The translations under genes and the position numbers were made by a program. From assembly GCF_004784465.1 (NCBI RefSeq), contig NZ_SRRU01000012.1, positions 103,611 through 167,610 of the forward strand: a stretch of 64,000 bases of DNA, written 5' to 3'. The notes beneath the pieces were generated by a model. That model was not told the origin of the DNA, did no database searches, and saw only the letters and a program-made list of their open reading frames with translations. Source of the DNA: Streptomyces griseoluteus. Lineage in GTDB: Bacteria; Actinomycetota; Actinomycetes; Streptomycetales; Streptomycetaceae. Positions 35,593-46,636 of this stretch are shown here, piece after piece. Position 1 is the first letter of the stretch. Each line of letters begins with the position of its first letter.

Positions 35593-37290
35593 GTGAACGA
35601 CCGATACGAAGCTGGGTACGGCGACGACCAGTACGGAGGGGACCAGTACGAGATCGTCGGCTACGACGACTACGGCCGCCCGGTGTACCAGCAGGTCCCG
35701 TCCCACCGACAGCAGCCGCAACAGCGGACCTACGACCCCTACGGGCAGCAACAGGGCTACGCCCAGGGCGGTCACGACACCGGGCAGCAACAGCCCATAC
35801 CGCCCGGCTACGACCCCTACGGGACGCAGAACGCCCCCTACGACCCGTACGGCACCGGCGCCCAGGCACCCGCCCCCGGCTACGACCCGTACGGGCAGGC
35901 CGCGACCAGCGGGCAGCAGCCCAGGGTCACCGAGCAGACGGCGTACATCCCACAGCAGGCGCGGCCCGACGAGGAGGCCAAGACCGAGGCACCCCCGACC
36001 GAGGGTCAAAAGGCGGGCGAAGACGGGGAGTTCGCGTTCGTCGAGGAGCCGGACGGCGAGTCCGAGGACGTCATCGACTGGCTGAAGTTCACCGAGAACC
36101 GCACCGAGCGCCGCGAGGAGGCCCGCCGCCGCGCCCGCGGCCGCGTCATCGCGCTCGGCGTGGTCCTCGCCCTGGTCGTGGCGGGCGGCGTCGGCTACCT
36201 CTGGTACGCCGGGAAGCTGCCCGGCGTCTCCTCGCCCGGCACCGCGAAGGGCACCACCGTCGCCGCGGGCGCCCAGAAGCGCGACGTGATCGTGGTCCAC
36301 CTGCACAACACCGGCAAGCGCGACACCTCCACCGTGCTGCTGGTCGACAACACCACCACCAAGCGCGGCACCACCGTCCTGCTGCCCAACTCCCTGGCGC
36401 TGACCGACGATTCGGGCACCACCACCACGCTCGCCAAGTCGGTGGACGACGACGGCTCCTCCGGCACCCGCGACCAGCTCGACACCGTCCTCGGCACCGA
36501 CATCCAGGGCACCTGGCGGCTGGACACGCCCTACCTCCAGAACCTCGTCGAGCTGGTCGGCAACATCGAGATCGACACCGACACCGACGTGCCCGACCCG
36601 GACACCAAGAAGAAGGGCGCCGCCCCGCTGGTGCACCGGGGCCAGGCGCAGACCCTCAGCGGCAAGATGGCCGTCGCCTACGCCACCTACCGGGGCCCCG
36701 GTGAGACCGAGAACGCCCAGCTCAAGCGGTTCGGGGAGGTCATGCAGGGCGCGCTGCGCAAGCTGTCGTCCGACCCGTCGGCCGCGACGACCACCGTGCA
36801 GACCCTGGCGCAGATCCTCGACCCGCCGCTGACCGACAAGGACCTGGGCACCTTCCTCGCCAAGCTGGCCGACCTCGCCAAGGACGGGAAGTACCGGACG
36901 GTTCCCCTGCCGGTGCAGAGCGACGGCACGCTGACCGCCGGGACCAGCGACAGCGTGGTCAAGAACATCCTGGGCGGCACCGCCAAGAGCCCCGACGCCG
37001 GCTCCGCGGTCCGGGTCGCCGTGCAGAACGCCACCGGCTCCAAGGACGACACCGAGAAGGCCCGCGTGACCCTGCTGGGCGGCGGCTTCGGGTTCATCGA
37101 GGGCGGCACCGCCTCCGGCGCCCAGTCCGCCTCAAAGGTGGTCTACTCCGCCCCCGCCGACAAGCAGAACGCCGCCGAGGTCGCCAAGACCCTGGGGCTG
37201 CCCGCCGGCTCGGTGACCAAGGGCGCGGTCTCCTCCGGCGCCGACGTCCTCGTCGTCCTCGGCCAGGACTACCGGCCCGCCGCCTCCTGA
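35593..37290 (+). CDS. LCP/LytR_C family protein (PdtA-like)
   Basis: 565 residues. The cytoplasmic N-terminus is Gln/Tyr-rich with repeated YDPYG units, followed by a basic stretch (RTERREEARRRARGR), a transmembrane segment near residue 200, a divergent LytR-CpsA-Psr-like domain and a C-terminal LytR_C domain of about 95 residues (VRVAVQNATGSKDDTEKA to DVLVVLGQDY). The order nadD-this gene-rsfS matches S. coelicolor, where, as I recall, this place is held by SCO2578 (PdtA), a transferase for the wall polydiglycosylphosphate. The usual LCP Arg/Asp positions are poorly kept, so the enzyme role needs caution. GTG start. Confidence 0.82.
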   Translation: MNDRYEAGYGDDQYGGDQYEIVGYDDYGRPVYQQVPSHRQQPQQRTYDPYGQQQGYAQGGHDTGQQQPIPPGYDPYGTQNAPYDPYGTGAQAPAPGYDPYGQAATSGQQPRVTEQTAYIPQQARPDEEAKTEAPPTEGQKAGEDGEFAFVEEPDGESEDVIDWLKFTENRTERREEARRRARGRVIALGVVLALVVAGGVGYLWYAGKLPGVSSPGTAKGTTVAAGAQKRDVIVVHLHNTGKRDTSTVLLVDNTTTKRGTTVLLPNSLALTDDSGTTTTLAKSVDDDGSSGTRDQLDTVLGTDIQGTWRLDTPYLQNLVELVGNIEIDTDTDVPDPDTKKKGAAPLVHRGQAQTLSGKMAVAYATYRGPGETENAQLKRFGEVMQGALRKLSSDPSAATTTVQTLAQILDPPLTDKDLGTFLAKLADLAKDGKYRTVPLPVQSDGTLTAGTSDSVVKNILGGTAKSPDAGSAVRVAVQNATGSKDDTEKARVTLLGGGFGFIEGGTASGAQSASKVVYSAPADKQNAAEVAKTLGLPAGSVTKGAVSSGADVLVVLGQDYRPAAS

Positions 37291-37450
37291 CCGGCGTGGC
37301 ACACCCCACGTGAGCACCGGAACACGTGGGGTGGGCCCGGCCGCGCGTGAGACCCTTGGAGTCCTGGTGCCTCCGGACAGCGCCCCGCGCCCGGTCGGCC
37401 CGCCCCGAGTCTTCGCAAACCGCACCCCGTCCTCGAACGAAAGCCGCACA

Positions 37451-37894
37451 GTGACCGCCACCGACCGTTCTCTCGACCTCATCAACACCGCCGCCCAGGC
37501 GGCCGCCGACAAGCTCGCCCACGACGTCATCGCCTACGACGTCAGCGACGTGCTGTCGATCACGGACGCGTTCCTGCTGGCCTCCGCGCCGAACGACCGC
37601 CAGGTCCGGGCGATCGTCGACGAGATCGAGGAGCGCCTGCTGAAGGAGCGCGGCGCCAAGCCCGTCCGCCGCGAGGGCGACCGCGAGTCCCGCTGGATCC
37701 TGCTCGACTACGTCGACATCGTCGTCCACGTCCAGCACAGCGAGGAGCGCGTCTTCTACGCGCTGGAGCGCCTGTGGAAGGACTGCCCCGAGCTGGAGCT
37801 GCCCGAGGAGGCCCGCGCCACCCGCGGCAAGGCCGAGGAGCACGCCAAGCTGCACGCGGACGAGGCCGGTGACGAGCTCGGCCAGGAGCGCTGA
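37451..37894 (+). CDS. rsfS: Ribosome silencing factor RsfS
   Basis: 147 residues with the Oligomerisation (Iojap) domain: DVIAYDVSDVLSITDAFLLAS and ILLDYVDIVVHVQHSEERVFY. It binds L14 and blocks subunit joining when growth slows. The GTG start matches the family length. A charged helical tail of 30 residues follows. Its stop overlaps the start of the phosphatase by 1 base, so the two are coupled. Confidence 0.95.
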   Translation: MTATDRSLDLINTAAQAAADKLAHDVIAYDVSDVLSITDAFLLASAPNDRQVRAIVDEIEERLLKERGAKPVRREGDRESRWILLDYVDIVVHVQHSEERVFYALERLWKDCPELELPEEARATRGKAEEHAKLHADEAGDELGQER

Positions 37895-38562
37895 TGAGCG
37901 CCACCGGTGAGGTGACCGACCGCACGGGACGGGGCCGCCGCATCATCCTGTGGCGGCACGGCCAGACCGCGTGGAACGTCGAACGCCGCTTCCAGGGCAC
38001 CACGGACGTCGAGCTGACCGCGACCGGCATCGCCCAGGCCCGCCGGGCCGCCCGGCAGCTCGCCTCGCTGCGCCCGGACGCGATCATCGCCTCGGACCTC
38101 AGGCGCGCCTCCGACACGGCCGACGAGCTGGCCGCGCTGACCGGCCTCGACGTCGTCCGCGACGAGGCCCTGCGGGAGACCTACGCGGGCGTCTGGCAGG
38201 GCCTGACGCACGAGGAGATCATCGCCAGGTTCGGTGACGACTACGCCGCCTGGAAGCGCGGCGAGCCGGTGCGGCGCGGCGGTGGCGAGCTGGAGACCGA
38301 GGTCGCCGACCGGGCCGCCCCGGTCGTGCTGCGGCACACGGAGAAGCTGCCCGAGGACGGCACCCTCGTGGTGGTCAGCCACGGCGGCACCATCCGTACG
38401 ACCATCGGCCGGCTGCTCGGCCTGGAGTCGCACCACTGGGAGAGCCTCGGCGGCCTGACCAACTGCTGCTGGTCGGTGCTCGGCGAAGGCGCCCGCGGCT
38501 GGCGGCTGCTGGAGCACAACGCCGGCACCCTGCCCGAGCCGGTCCTCGGCGACGACGACTGA
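37894..38562 (+). CDS. Histidine phosphatase family protein
   Basis: 222 residues of the phosphoglycerate-mutase-like superfamily. The RHG motif at residues 21-23 carries the phospho-accepting histidine, and the second histidine is in VVVSHGGTIR. PGAM-type features (TAWN, RRFQGTTDVELT) are clear. The substrate is probably a sugar or nucleotide phosphate. It is tightly coupled to rsfS (TGATG overlap). A tRNA-Ala gene follows. Confidence 0.9.
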   Translation: MSATGEVTDRTGRGRRIILWRHGQTAWNVERRFQGTTDVELTATGIAQARRAARQLASLRPDAIIASDLRRASDTADELAALTGLDVVRDEALRETYAGVWQGLTHEEIIARFGDDYAAWKRGEPVRRGGGELETEVADRAAPVVLRHTEKLPEDGTLVVVSHGGTIRTTIGRLLGLESHHWESLGGLTNCCWSVLGEGARGWRLLEHNAGTLPEPVLGDDD

Positions 38563-38668
38563 ACCGCGCCGAAGCCCCTGGTCGGGGCCTCGGGACCCGG
38601 ATTTCACTTTCCGGCAGGGCACAGGCTAAAGTTCTTCTTGTTCGGCCCGCGGAGCGGGAAGAACACGA

Positions 38669-38741
38669 GGGGCTATAGCTCAGTTGGTAGAGCGCCTGCA
38701 TGGCATGCAGGAGGTCAGGAGTTCAATTCTCCTTAGCTCCA
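38669..38741 (+). tRNA. tRNA-Ala (GGC)
   Basis: 73 bases folding as a tRNA with a 7-bp acceptor stem (one G-U pair), anticodon GGC at 38702-38704 and a standard T-arm. CCA is not encoded. Reads GCC and GCU alanine codons, the major GC-rich ones. Confidence 0.97.
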
Positions 38742-38780
38742 CAGATCGACACTCCTGGTGAGTGATCAGAGATCGGTGAT

Positions 38781-38813
38781 GAAGATCCCGTCCCTTCGAG
38801 GGGCGGGATCTTC
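38781..38813 (+). terminator. Hairpin terminator after first tRNA-Ala
   Basis: GAAGATCCCG(TCCC) pairs with (GGGG)CGGGATCTTC around a TTCGA loop, ending in a T-containing stretch. It is 40 bases after the tRNA. Confidence 0.7.
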
Positions 38814-39063
38814 TGCTTGTCCCCCGCTCGGGCCGTTCACTTGAGTCGTTCGCGTTCCATGGTCGTATACCTCGGCGAACGGTCTTCGCACGGGGGCGAC
38901 CGTGTCCGGACCGGTACTGAGGCGTCGCTGACCGTGCAGGCCCGGCCGTGGCAGAATCAGACGGCCGGAAGGGGGCTCGGCCCGACGGGAGGGAGTGGCG
39001 ATGCCTGCGAGCATCCTTGGAGGTTCCGCGCACGTGGCCTGCGGCCACAGCTGGAGCTGAGCG
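38814..39063. other. Intergenic stretch, no gene seen
   Basis: 250 bases between the terminator and the small zinc-ribbon gene. Apart from the frame ends and a possible weak promoter (CTGACC with CAGAAT), I see nothing in it. Confidence 0.5.
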
Positions 39064-39297
39064 ATGGGTGCACACAGGCGGAAGTGCGACTGGTGCGGAA
39101 GCGGCACCCCGATCGTCCGCGACATGGAGCCGATCAACCCCGACTACCAGTACTGGTGCGAGGAATGCGCCCGGGCGCTGATCATAAAAGGCGACCCCAT
39201 CGAGACGTACCGCGAACTCGAGGGGGAGCCGATCTACGGCCGGCTGCTGGAGGAGCACTGCACGCTCAAGCGGTTCTACTCCTTCGTCACGGCATAA
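39064..39297 (+). CDS. Small zinc-ribbon protein
   Basis: 77 residues. Two CxxC pairs (Cys8/Cys11 and Cys32/Cys35) make a zinc ribbon in the first half; the second half is helical (ELEGEPIYGRLLEEHCTLKRF). No ribosome site is obvious. It is intact between two identical tRNA genes. Function unknown; I do not recognise a named family. Confidence 0.75.
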   Translation: MGAHRRKCDWCGSGTPIVRDMEPINPDYQYWCEECARALIIKGDPIETYRELEGEPIYGRLLEEHCTLKRFYSFVTA

Positions 39298-39385
39298 CGG
39301 ACATTACGGAACCGATTTGGTGTTCCACCCCGGGGTCCGTGTAATGTTGGCATCGCCGCCGGGGAAACCGGGCGGACAGCAACAA

Positions 39386-39458
39386 GGGGCTATAGCTCAG
39401 TTGGTAGAGCGCCTGCATGGCATGCAGGAGGTCAGGAGTTCAATTCTCCTTAGCTCCA
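39386..39458 (+). tRNA. tRNA-Ala (GGC), second identical copy
   Basis: Identical over all 73 bases to the gene at 38669, including anticodon GGC at 39419-39421. No CCA encoded. Confidence 0.97.
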
Positions 39459-39465
39459 CAGAAAA

Positions 39466-39500
39466 CGAAGGCGGACCGTCTTAAAGACGGTCCGCCTTCG
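39466..39500. terminator. Bidirectional terminator after second tRNA-Ala
   Basis: A 17-bp perfect stem (CGAAGGCGGACCGTCTT and its complement) with a single-base loop lies 7 bases after the tRNA and 67 bases after the stop of the minus-strand NuoF-like gene, so it serves both. Confidence 0.85.
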
Positions 39501-39567
39501 TCGTGTTGGCAGTTGGCTGTCCGTGGCCGGGCGGGCCGTCCCTCCTCGGGCGGCCCGCCCAGCTGCG

Positions 39568-41178
39568 TCAGCGGCCCAGTGCGCGCCGTCCCCGGCCCTG
39601 GGAGACCACCGGGAGGTTCCGGGCGGGCGCCTGGCCGCGGGTGTCCTCCTCGATCCGCAGGGCGAGCGCCGGGCAGCGGCGTACCGCGCGCAGCGCCTTC
39701 GCCTCCGCGTAGCGCGGGACCTGGGCCTGGGCGACCGTCGGGAAGCCGTCCGCGCCCAGCTCGAACACCTCGGGCAGGATGTCCGCGCAGAGCCCGTGGC
39801 CCCGGCACAGCGTCCAGTCGACGTAGATCTTCTGGCGGCTGCCCCCGGACTCCTCCGGCGCCGCGCCGCCCGTGATGCCGGCGGGGAGCCTGCCGTCCTC
39901 GAACAGCGGCAGCACGCCCTCCACGGGGCGTCCGCAGCCGTTGCCGAGGACATGGGCGGCCAGGTCGTCCGTGAACGCCTTGATGGTCGACTCCAGGAAC
40001 ATCGCCGAGCCGTCCGGGTGCGAACACGCCCCGCGCCGCTTCACGTTCTTGGCGACCTGCTTCAGCGCCTCCAGCGCGGCCGGGCCGCCGCCGTTGATGA
40101 TGTCCTCCATGCCCCGCGCGGCGGCGGGCAGTCCGAGGTAGCAGGGGCCGCACTGCCCGGCGCTCTCGTCGGCCAGCCACTGCGCCACCCGCAGCGACTC
40201 GCCCAGCGGGCACGTCTCCTGACTGATCGGCAGGATCGCGCCCGCGCCGAGCGCGCCGCCCACCGCGTCCAGCGAGTTGCGGGAGACGACCGCCTCGTTC
40301 ACCGTCGCCGCGTCGATCCACTTGCCGTGGTAGCCGCCGGTCAGCACGCCCTGCGGCACCGGCGGGGCACCGGCCAACTGGAGGATGTAGCGCAGCGGCA
40401 CACCCGTGGGCGCCTCGATCACCATCGGGCGGGCGACCGCGCCGGAAACCGTCAGCATCACCGTGCCCGGCTCGTCGTACAGACCGGTGTTGCCGTAGCG
40501 CTCGGGGCCGATGCGGGCGGCGATGGCCAACTGGGCGAAGGTCTCCGCGTTGGAGAGCAGGGTGGGGACCCCGCCGACGCCGCTCTGCGAGGCGCTGATC
40601 TTGCGGCCGGGCGGGATCGCCGGGCCGCCGTCCACCGAGCGGATCAGGGAGGCGGCGGCACCGGTGACCATGCGGACCGGGTTGCGCTGCACCCAGGCGC
40701 GCAGGGCCGAGCGGCGCGAGTTGCTCAGGCCGCGCTCGGCGAGGGCCGCCTCCATCGAGCGCTGGGTGGACTCGCGGGTCACGCCGATCACCAGCGTGCG
40801 CGCGCCCATCGCCTCGGCGCACAGCAGCGCGCCGTCCAGGATGAGGTGCGGGGCACGGTTGATCAGCACCGTGTCCTTGCGGCAGGCCGGCTCGTCCTCG
40901 CTGCCGTTGACGACGACGACGGGCCGTACGCCCTTCTTGATCGCCGACTCGGCGACCGAGCGGAGTTTCTTGTGGAAGGGGAAGCCCGCACCGCCGCGCC
41001 CCTTGAGATGGATCTTCTCGGCGAGCTGCGCGAGCTGCTCACCGCCGAGCGGCTCGAGCGGCCCGTGCACCTTGAGGTGCATGGGCAGGTCGAGCCGCTC
41101 CACAAGGTCGAAACCCGACGTGAGCTGGGGAAGTCCGACCACGCGGACCTCGGGGACGTCGGGAAGGGCCTCGTTCAC
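39568..41178 (-). CDS. NuoF-like flavoprotein with C-terminal ferredoxin
   Basis: 536 residues. The N-terminal 51-kDa-type fold carries LKGRGGAGFPFHKKLRS (FMN site) and a VVVNGSEDEPACRKDT segment; the NuoF iron-sulphur domain has SAGQCGPCYLGL. A C-terminal ferredoxin domain shows CRGHGLC and a later RRCPALAL, enough for one cluster. It should pass electrons from a pyridine nucleotide or another donor to a membrane partner. The GTG start overlaps the stop of the ferric-reductase-like gene upstream (GTGA), so the two act together. It is not part of a nuo operon. Confidence 0.88.
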   Translation of the reverse strand: MNEALPDVPEVRVVGLPQLTSGFDLVERLDLPMHLKVHGPLEPLGGEQLAQLAEKIHLKGRGGAGFPFHKKLRSVAESAIKKGVRPVVVVNGSEDEPACRKDTVLINRAPHLILDGALLCAEAMGARTLVIGVTRESTQRSMEAALAERGLSNSRRSALRAWVQRNPVRMVTGAAASLIRSVDGGPAIPPGRKISASQSGVGGVPTLLSNAETFAQLAIAARIGPERYGNTGLYDEPGTVMLTVSGAVARPMVIEAPTGVPLRYILQLAGAPPVPQGVLTGGYHGKWIDAATVNEAVVSRNSLDAVGGALGAGAILPISQETCPLGESLRVAQWLADESAGQCGPCYLGLPAAARGMEDIINGGGPAALEALKQVAKNVKRRGACSHPDGSAMFLESTIKAFTDDLAAHVLGNGCGRPVEGVLPLFEDGRLPAGITGGAAPEESGGSRQKIYVDWTLCRGHGLCADILPEVFELGADGFPTVAQAQVPRYAEAKALRAVRRCPALALRIEEDTRGQAPARNLPVVSQGRGRRALGR

Positions 41179-42368
41179 CTATGGCCTCCGGAAGGCGTGT
41201 TCCAGGGCTCGCCCGAACCCGGCGCGTCGTATCCGGCGCCGGGGGTCGCTTCAGAGGCGGGACCGCTGTTGAACGTTTCGGAGGAGTTGTACGTCCCGTA
41301 GCGGGCGTTCGTCTCACCGGTGTTGTACACATCACTTCCGCCGTATCCGGGGGTGCCCGGATTGCCATAGGCGGGGATGTTGTATCCGGTGTCCTGGAGC
41401 GGGTCGTAGGAGGAGGGCGGGGCCTCGCCGACCGGGGGCGGGGACGGCACCGGCCAGCTGGAGGCGGGGCCGGTGGTGGTCGTCGCCTGCCGGCCGGTAC
41501 CCGGTCCGTCGGCGGTGCGGTAGGCGGCGGCGAAGCCGGGGTCAGGGGCGGGGGCCGCGGGGGACTGGTACAGCGGGCCGGAGGGGGTCTCGGGGGCGCG
41601 GCGGGGCTCGCGGCGGTTGTCGAAGCCCGGCTCGTTCCGGCGGCTCCGGCTCGCCTCCAGACGGTCCAGGTCAAAGGCTTCGGCGCCCCCGAAGAGGCCG
41701 ACCAGGCGGTCGGCGAGCCGTCGCTTGACCGGGCGGGGGGCGGCGCGCAGCGCCAGGCCGGCCATCACGCCGAGCAGGGAGAGGCCGTAGAGGATCACGA
41801 AGATCGGCTTGGCCTGGCGGCCCGCGTACAGACCGTGCACCAGGGCCGCGCACCACGCCGGGTAGGCGAGCATGTGCATCGCGCGCCAGCGGGCGGCCAC
41901 GGGGGCGGGGGTGGCGAAGTTGCTGCGCAGGGCCCCGGTGACGCCGACGAAGACCATCAGCAGGCCGGCCAGGGAGCCGAGGCCGATCAGACCGCCGCTG
42001 CCGGTGACGCCGAGGGAGAAGGGGATGAGGGCCGCGATCAGCTGGGTGTGGTCCAGCGCGATCTTGGTGGTGATGTGCAGCAGCAGGAACGCGATCGAGC
42101 CGACCGCCGTCGTCCGGTGCACCGCCTGGCCGATGATCCGCTGGCGGGTGTTGAGCAGCACCCGGTCCTGGGCGACCAGGCCCCAGATGACCGAGCAGCT
42201 CAGCGAGACGAGGGACAGTACGCCCGCGCCGAAGTTCAGGAACTCTTGGAACTGACTCCCTCCCACCAGCACGACCACCGGTATGAGCAGCAGGACGACA
42301 GCGGACGCCACCCCATAGGCCGACCGGCCGGGCTTGGGGAGCGAGCTGTTACTACGACGAGGGTTCAT
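41175..42368 (-). CDS. Ferric-reductase-like b-type cytochrome membrane protein
   Basis: 397 residues. About six transmembrane segments form a ferric-reductase/YedZ-type heme core with histidines in QAVHRTTAVG, LLLHITTK, AMHMLAYP and ALVHGLY as likely heme ligands. The last 170 residues are a Pro/Ser/Gly-rich, Tyr-containing cytoplasmic tail. The NuoF-like gene overlaps its end, which points to a membrane redox pair that moves electrons from NADH to an unknown acceptor. GGAG precedes the ATG. leuS is divergent. Confidence 0.87.
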   Translation of the reverse strand: MNPRRSNSSLPKPGRSAYGVASAVVLLLIPVVVLVGGSQFQEFLNFGAGVLSLVSLSCSVIWGLVAQDRVLLNTRQRIIGQAVHRTTAVGSIAFLLLHITTKIALDHTQLIAALIPFSLGVTGSGGLIGLGSLAGLLMVFVGVTGALRSNFATPAPVAARWRAMHMLAYPAWCAALVHGLYAGRQAKPIFVILYGLSLLGVMAGLALRAAPRPVKRRLADRLVGLFGGAEAFDLDRLEASRSRRNEPGFDNRREPRRAPETPSGPLYQSPAAPAPDPGFAAAYRTADGPGTGRQATTTTGPASSWPVPSPPPVGEAPPSSYDPLQDTGYNIPAYGNPGTPGYGGSDVYNTGETNARYGTYNSSETFNSGPASEATPGAGYDAPGSGEPWNTPSGGHR

Positions 42369-42618
42369 GGGGGCAACTCCGAGCAGTTTCGGGAAGGCGG
42401 TCCCGCTGCCGAACTCTAGGTGGAGCCATACCGATCAGTACGAGGTTTGAGTTATTGCGTTGTTATCAAAGGACGAACCACCTGCGGCGTCGTCCCTTAG
42501 TGACTGTTACGCGAAGTAATCCTTGACCCGGGTTCAGATCTGGCGGCCGTACGGACATGTCTCACCTGCATACGCACGCGCGTCGCGGCTTGCTCAAGGG
42601 CTGCGGTACCCTAGCGCC

Positions 42619-42657
42619 ATGCGTGCTGTACGCCTTCTGCTTAGCGAGCCGCGCTGA
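42619..42657 (+). CDS. leuS leader peptide
   Basis: 12 residues, MRAVRLLLSEPR, ending in TGA. The three adjacent leucines are the regulatory codons. Six bases separate the TACCCT box from the ATG, so the mRNA is leaderless. It is too short to act as a protein. Confidence 0.75.
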   Translation: MRAVRLLLSEPR

Positions 42658-42705
42658 TCAGTACCGACCACCGGTCGCACCGGACGGTCGGCATCGGCGC
42701 GGCGT

Positions 42706-42729
42706 CCCCTCCTGTGTGAGGGGCTTTTT
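42706..42729 (+). terminator. Attenuator terminator of leuS
   Basis: CCCCTC and GAGGGG pair around CTGTGT, followed by CTTTTT. It lies 41 bases upstream of the leuS ATG, the expected place for a regulated terminator, and is one of the few T-run terminators in the window. Confidence 0.8.
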
Positions 42730-42770
42730 CGTTTCCGCGGGCAGAGACGATCGATGGAGCTTTGAGGATC

Positions 42771-45662
<2,892 letters not shown>

Positions 45663-45727
45663 GGGGTCGTGCCTCGCTGAGCGCCCGGTGCTCCGGGTGC
45701 CGGCGTGAGTGTCGGGGTGATCCCCTA

Positions 45728-45768
45728 CGGGCAGGTTCCGGGTTCCGGTGGAACCCGGGGCCTGCCCG
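45728..45768. terminator. Terminator after leuS
   Basis: CGGGCAGG and CCTGCCCG flank an inner TCCGGGTTCC/GGAACCCGG stem with small bulges. It is 65 bases after the leuS stop. Confidence 0.7.
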
Positions 45769-45850
45769 CTGCGTTTACCGTGGAGACGGTGGAGAAAGAG
45801 GCGGCGCGGAGCGAGGCGGCTCGCGGCCGCGTCCTGAGGAGGAACGCGTC

Positions 45851-46564
45851 ATGGAAGCAGTGATCACCGTGTTCGCCGTGCTCTTCGTGCTGCTCGTCGT
45901 CCTCGGCACCTACGCCACGGTGAAGGCGGTCACCGCCGCCAAGCGCAGCGTGGACCGCACCATCGCCCAGGGCCGCCGCACGGTCGAGGACCACACCCTG
46001 CGCGCCAAGTCCCTCACCCGCCCCGGCCCCGCCGGGGAGATCGCCCAGCTCCGGCTCACCCTGCGCACCTCCATGCGCGCCACCCAGGACGCCCTGCACG
46101 CGGGCCCGGCCGAGGACGCCTCGCTGAAGGAGTCCCTCGGCCTCTTCGAACGCCTCAGCGTGCACGGCCGCGAGCTGGACGTCGTGCTCAAGCACCTGGA
46201 GTCGGAGCCCGACCGGGCCACCCTCACGGCCCGCCTCCCCGAGCTGCGCACCCGCACCGAGCGCATCACCGCGTCCGCCGACTCCCTGCGCTGGGCCGCC
46301 CGCGACCGCGCGAGCCGCTTCGCCGAGGACGACCTGGACGCCCTCAGCTCCCAGATCGACATCGAGGCGGGCGCCCTGCGGCACTGGACCAACGCGACGG
46401 CCCCGGCCACCGCCCCCTGGCCCGAGGCCCCAGCCGGCACCGACGAGGCCGCCGCCCGCCGCCAGACCTGGCCCGGGGAGCAGGAACCCCAGGCCATCAC
46501 CCCGCCCGCCGCCCGGCCCGCATACCCCTGGCAGAAGAAGCCCCGCCCGGAGAGCACCGCCTGA
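45851..46564 (+). CDS. Conserved membrane-anchored helical protein
   Basis: 237 residues. One N-terminal transmembrane helix is followed by a long charged helical region (about 30-180) that may be a coiled coil, and a Pro-rich tail ends with YPWQKKPRPES. GAGGAGG precedes the ATG. No family recognised with confidence; it resembles secretion- or envelope-associated helical anchors of actinobacteria. It lies between leuS and degV in the conserved order. Confidence 0.75.
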   Translation: MEAVITVFAVLFVLLVVLGTYATVKAVTAAKRSVDRTIAQGRRTVEDHTLRAKSLTRPGPAGEIAQLRLTLRTSMRATQDALHAGPAEDASLKESLGLFERLSVHGRELDVVLKHLESEPDRATLTARLPELRTRTERITASADSLRWAARDRASRFAEDDLDALSSQIDIEAGALRHWTNATAPATAPWPEAPAGTDEAAARRQTWPGEQEPQAITPPAARPAYPWQKKPRPESTA

Positions 46565-46623
46565 CCCCCGGCGCCCCGGCGCCCTCCTCCGGGGCTGGAC
46601 TGCCGTGCCGGAGCCATGGCAGG

Positions 46624-46629
46624 TAACCT
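46624..46629 (+). promoter_or_regulatory. -10 box for degV-type gene
   Basis: TAACCT lies 7 bases before the ATG at 46637, which gives another leaderless start. Confidence 0.5.
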
Positions 46630-46636
46630 CCAGCTC

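Larger units (their letters stand above)
42607..42729 (+). promoter_or_regulatory. leuS transcription attenuator
   Basis: A TACCCT box at 42607 starts a leaderless leader peptide with three consecutive Leu codons (CTT CTG CTT) at 42619-42657. Downstream, CCGACC at about 42664 can pair with GGTCGG near 42687, and a terminator hairpin ends in a T run at 42706-42729. This layout is the leader-peptide attenuation described for actinobacterial amino-acid and tRNA-synthetase genes: slow reading of the Leu codons when charged tRNA-Leu is scarce would favour the read-through fold. Confidence 0.8.
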
